Shown here one piece after another: positions 6,459 through 6,506 of a stretch of 6,506 nt of DNA. The number at the start of each line of letters is the position of its first letter. Position 1 is the stretch's first letter. Made by a program: the position numbers and the translations under genes. Under the pieces are notes generated by a model. It did no database searches and was not told the origin of the DNA. It worked only from the letters and a program-made list of their open reading frames with translations. The DNA comes from Candidatus Mediterraneibacter stercorigallinarum (GTDB lineage: Bacteria; Bacillota; Clostridia; Lachnospirales; Lachnospiraceae), in contig DXCD01000100.1 in assembly GCA_019116185.1 (NCBI GenBank), forward strand, positions 1-6,506. Reading direction: 5' to 3'.

Positions 6459-6506
6459 TGTGAAGGGGGTCAGACCCCTTTTCAAAGGGGGCTGACCCCC
6501 TTCACA
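6459..6506. terminator. Large palindrome after treP: probable bidirectional terminator or REP/MITE-like element
   Basis: Arms of 23 bases (6459-6481 and 6484-6506) pair with one A/G mismatch around the loop TC. It begins 13 bases after the treP stop. Each arm also contains its own G-run/C-run hairpin (GGGGTC-A-GACCCC on the left, GGGGG-CTGA-CCCCC on the right). Six A residues at 6452-6457 would be the U-tract of a terminator for a gene entering from the right. A T-tract for the treP direction is expected just outside the window. The very regular G/C-run design also recalls palindromic REP elements, so an element with terminator activity is possible. Confidence 0.65.

Overview
The window looks like a piece of a moderately GC-rich anaerobic Firmicute chromosome, most likely Lachnospiraceae (Clostridium cluster XIVa type). 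The placement is an inference from three things: a 2-hydroxyacyl-CoA dehydratase/activase gene, a DUF975 plus 'type IV ABC permease' (CmpB-like) membrane protein, and a TreR/TreP pair closer to the Bacillus type than the enterobacterial type. No rRNA, tRNA, CRISPR array, transposase or phage gene was seen.

Layout. (1) Positions 1-1632, plus strand: the 3' part of a gene fusing a 2-hydroxyacyl-CoA dehydratase D-component-like module to its ATP-dependent [4Fe-4S] activase; the frame is open at the left edge, so the true start probably lies outside. (2) Positions 1640-3559, plus strand: a multi-pass membrane protein, seven bases after the preceding stop and so probably cotranscribed. It ends in about 35 atypical residues that run antisense into the next gene, probably because of a one-base shift at the stop. 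(3) Positions 3450-4175, minus strand: a GntR/UTRA repressor of the TreR type. (4) Positions 4176-4442: a divergent control region with a promoter in each direction and three copies of a TTGTTTAAACAA-like operator. (5) Positions 4443-6446, plus strand: a complete trehalose-type PTS permease with EIIB, EIIC and EIIA domains in one chain. (6) Positions 6459-6506: a large nearly perfect palindrome that reaches the right edge, either a terminator or a REP/MITE-like element.

How the parts work together. The right half is a self-contained trehalose uptake switch. TreP should import and phosphorylate trehalose to trehalose-6-phosphate. TreR should sense that product, as known for B. subtilis TreR, and release operators that lie on the treP promoter and between the treR start site and its ribosome binding site. 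The enzyme that cleaves trehalose-6-phosphate is not in the window. The left half appears unrelated to trehalose: a radical-type dehydratase/activase protein of unknown substrate with an uncharacterised membrane protein. I see no wholly new system. The least ordinary points are the dehydratase-activase fusion, the disturbed end of the membrane protein gene, the operator geometry and the terminal palindrome.
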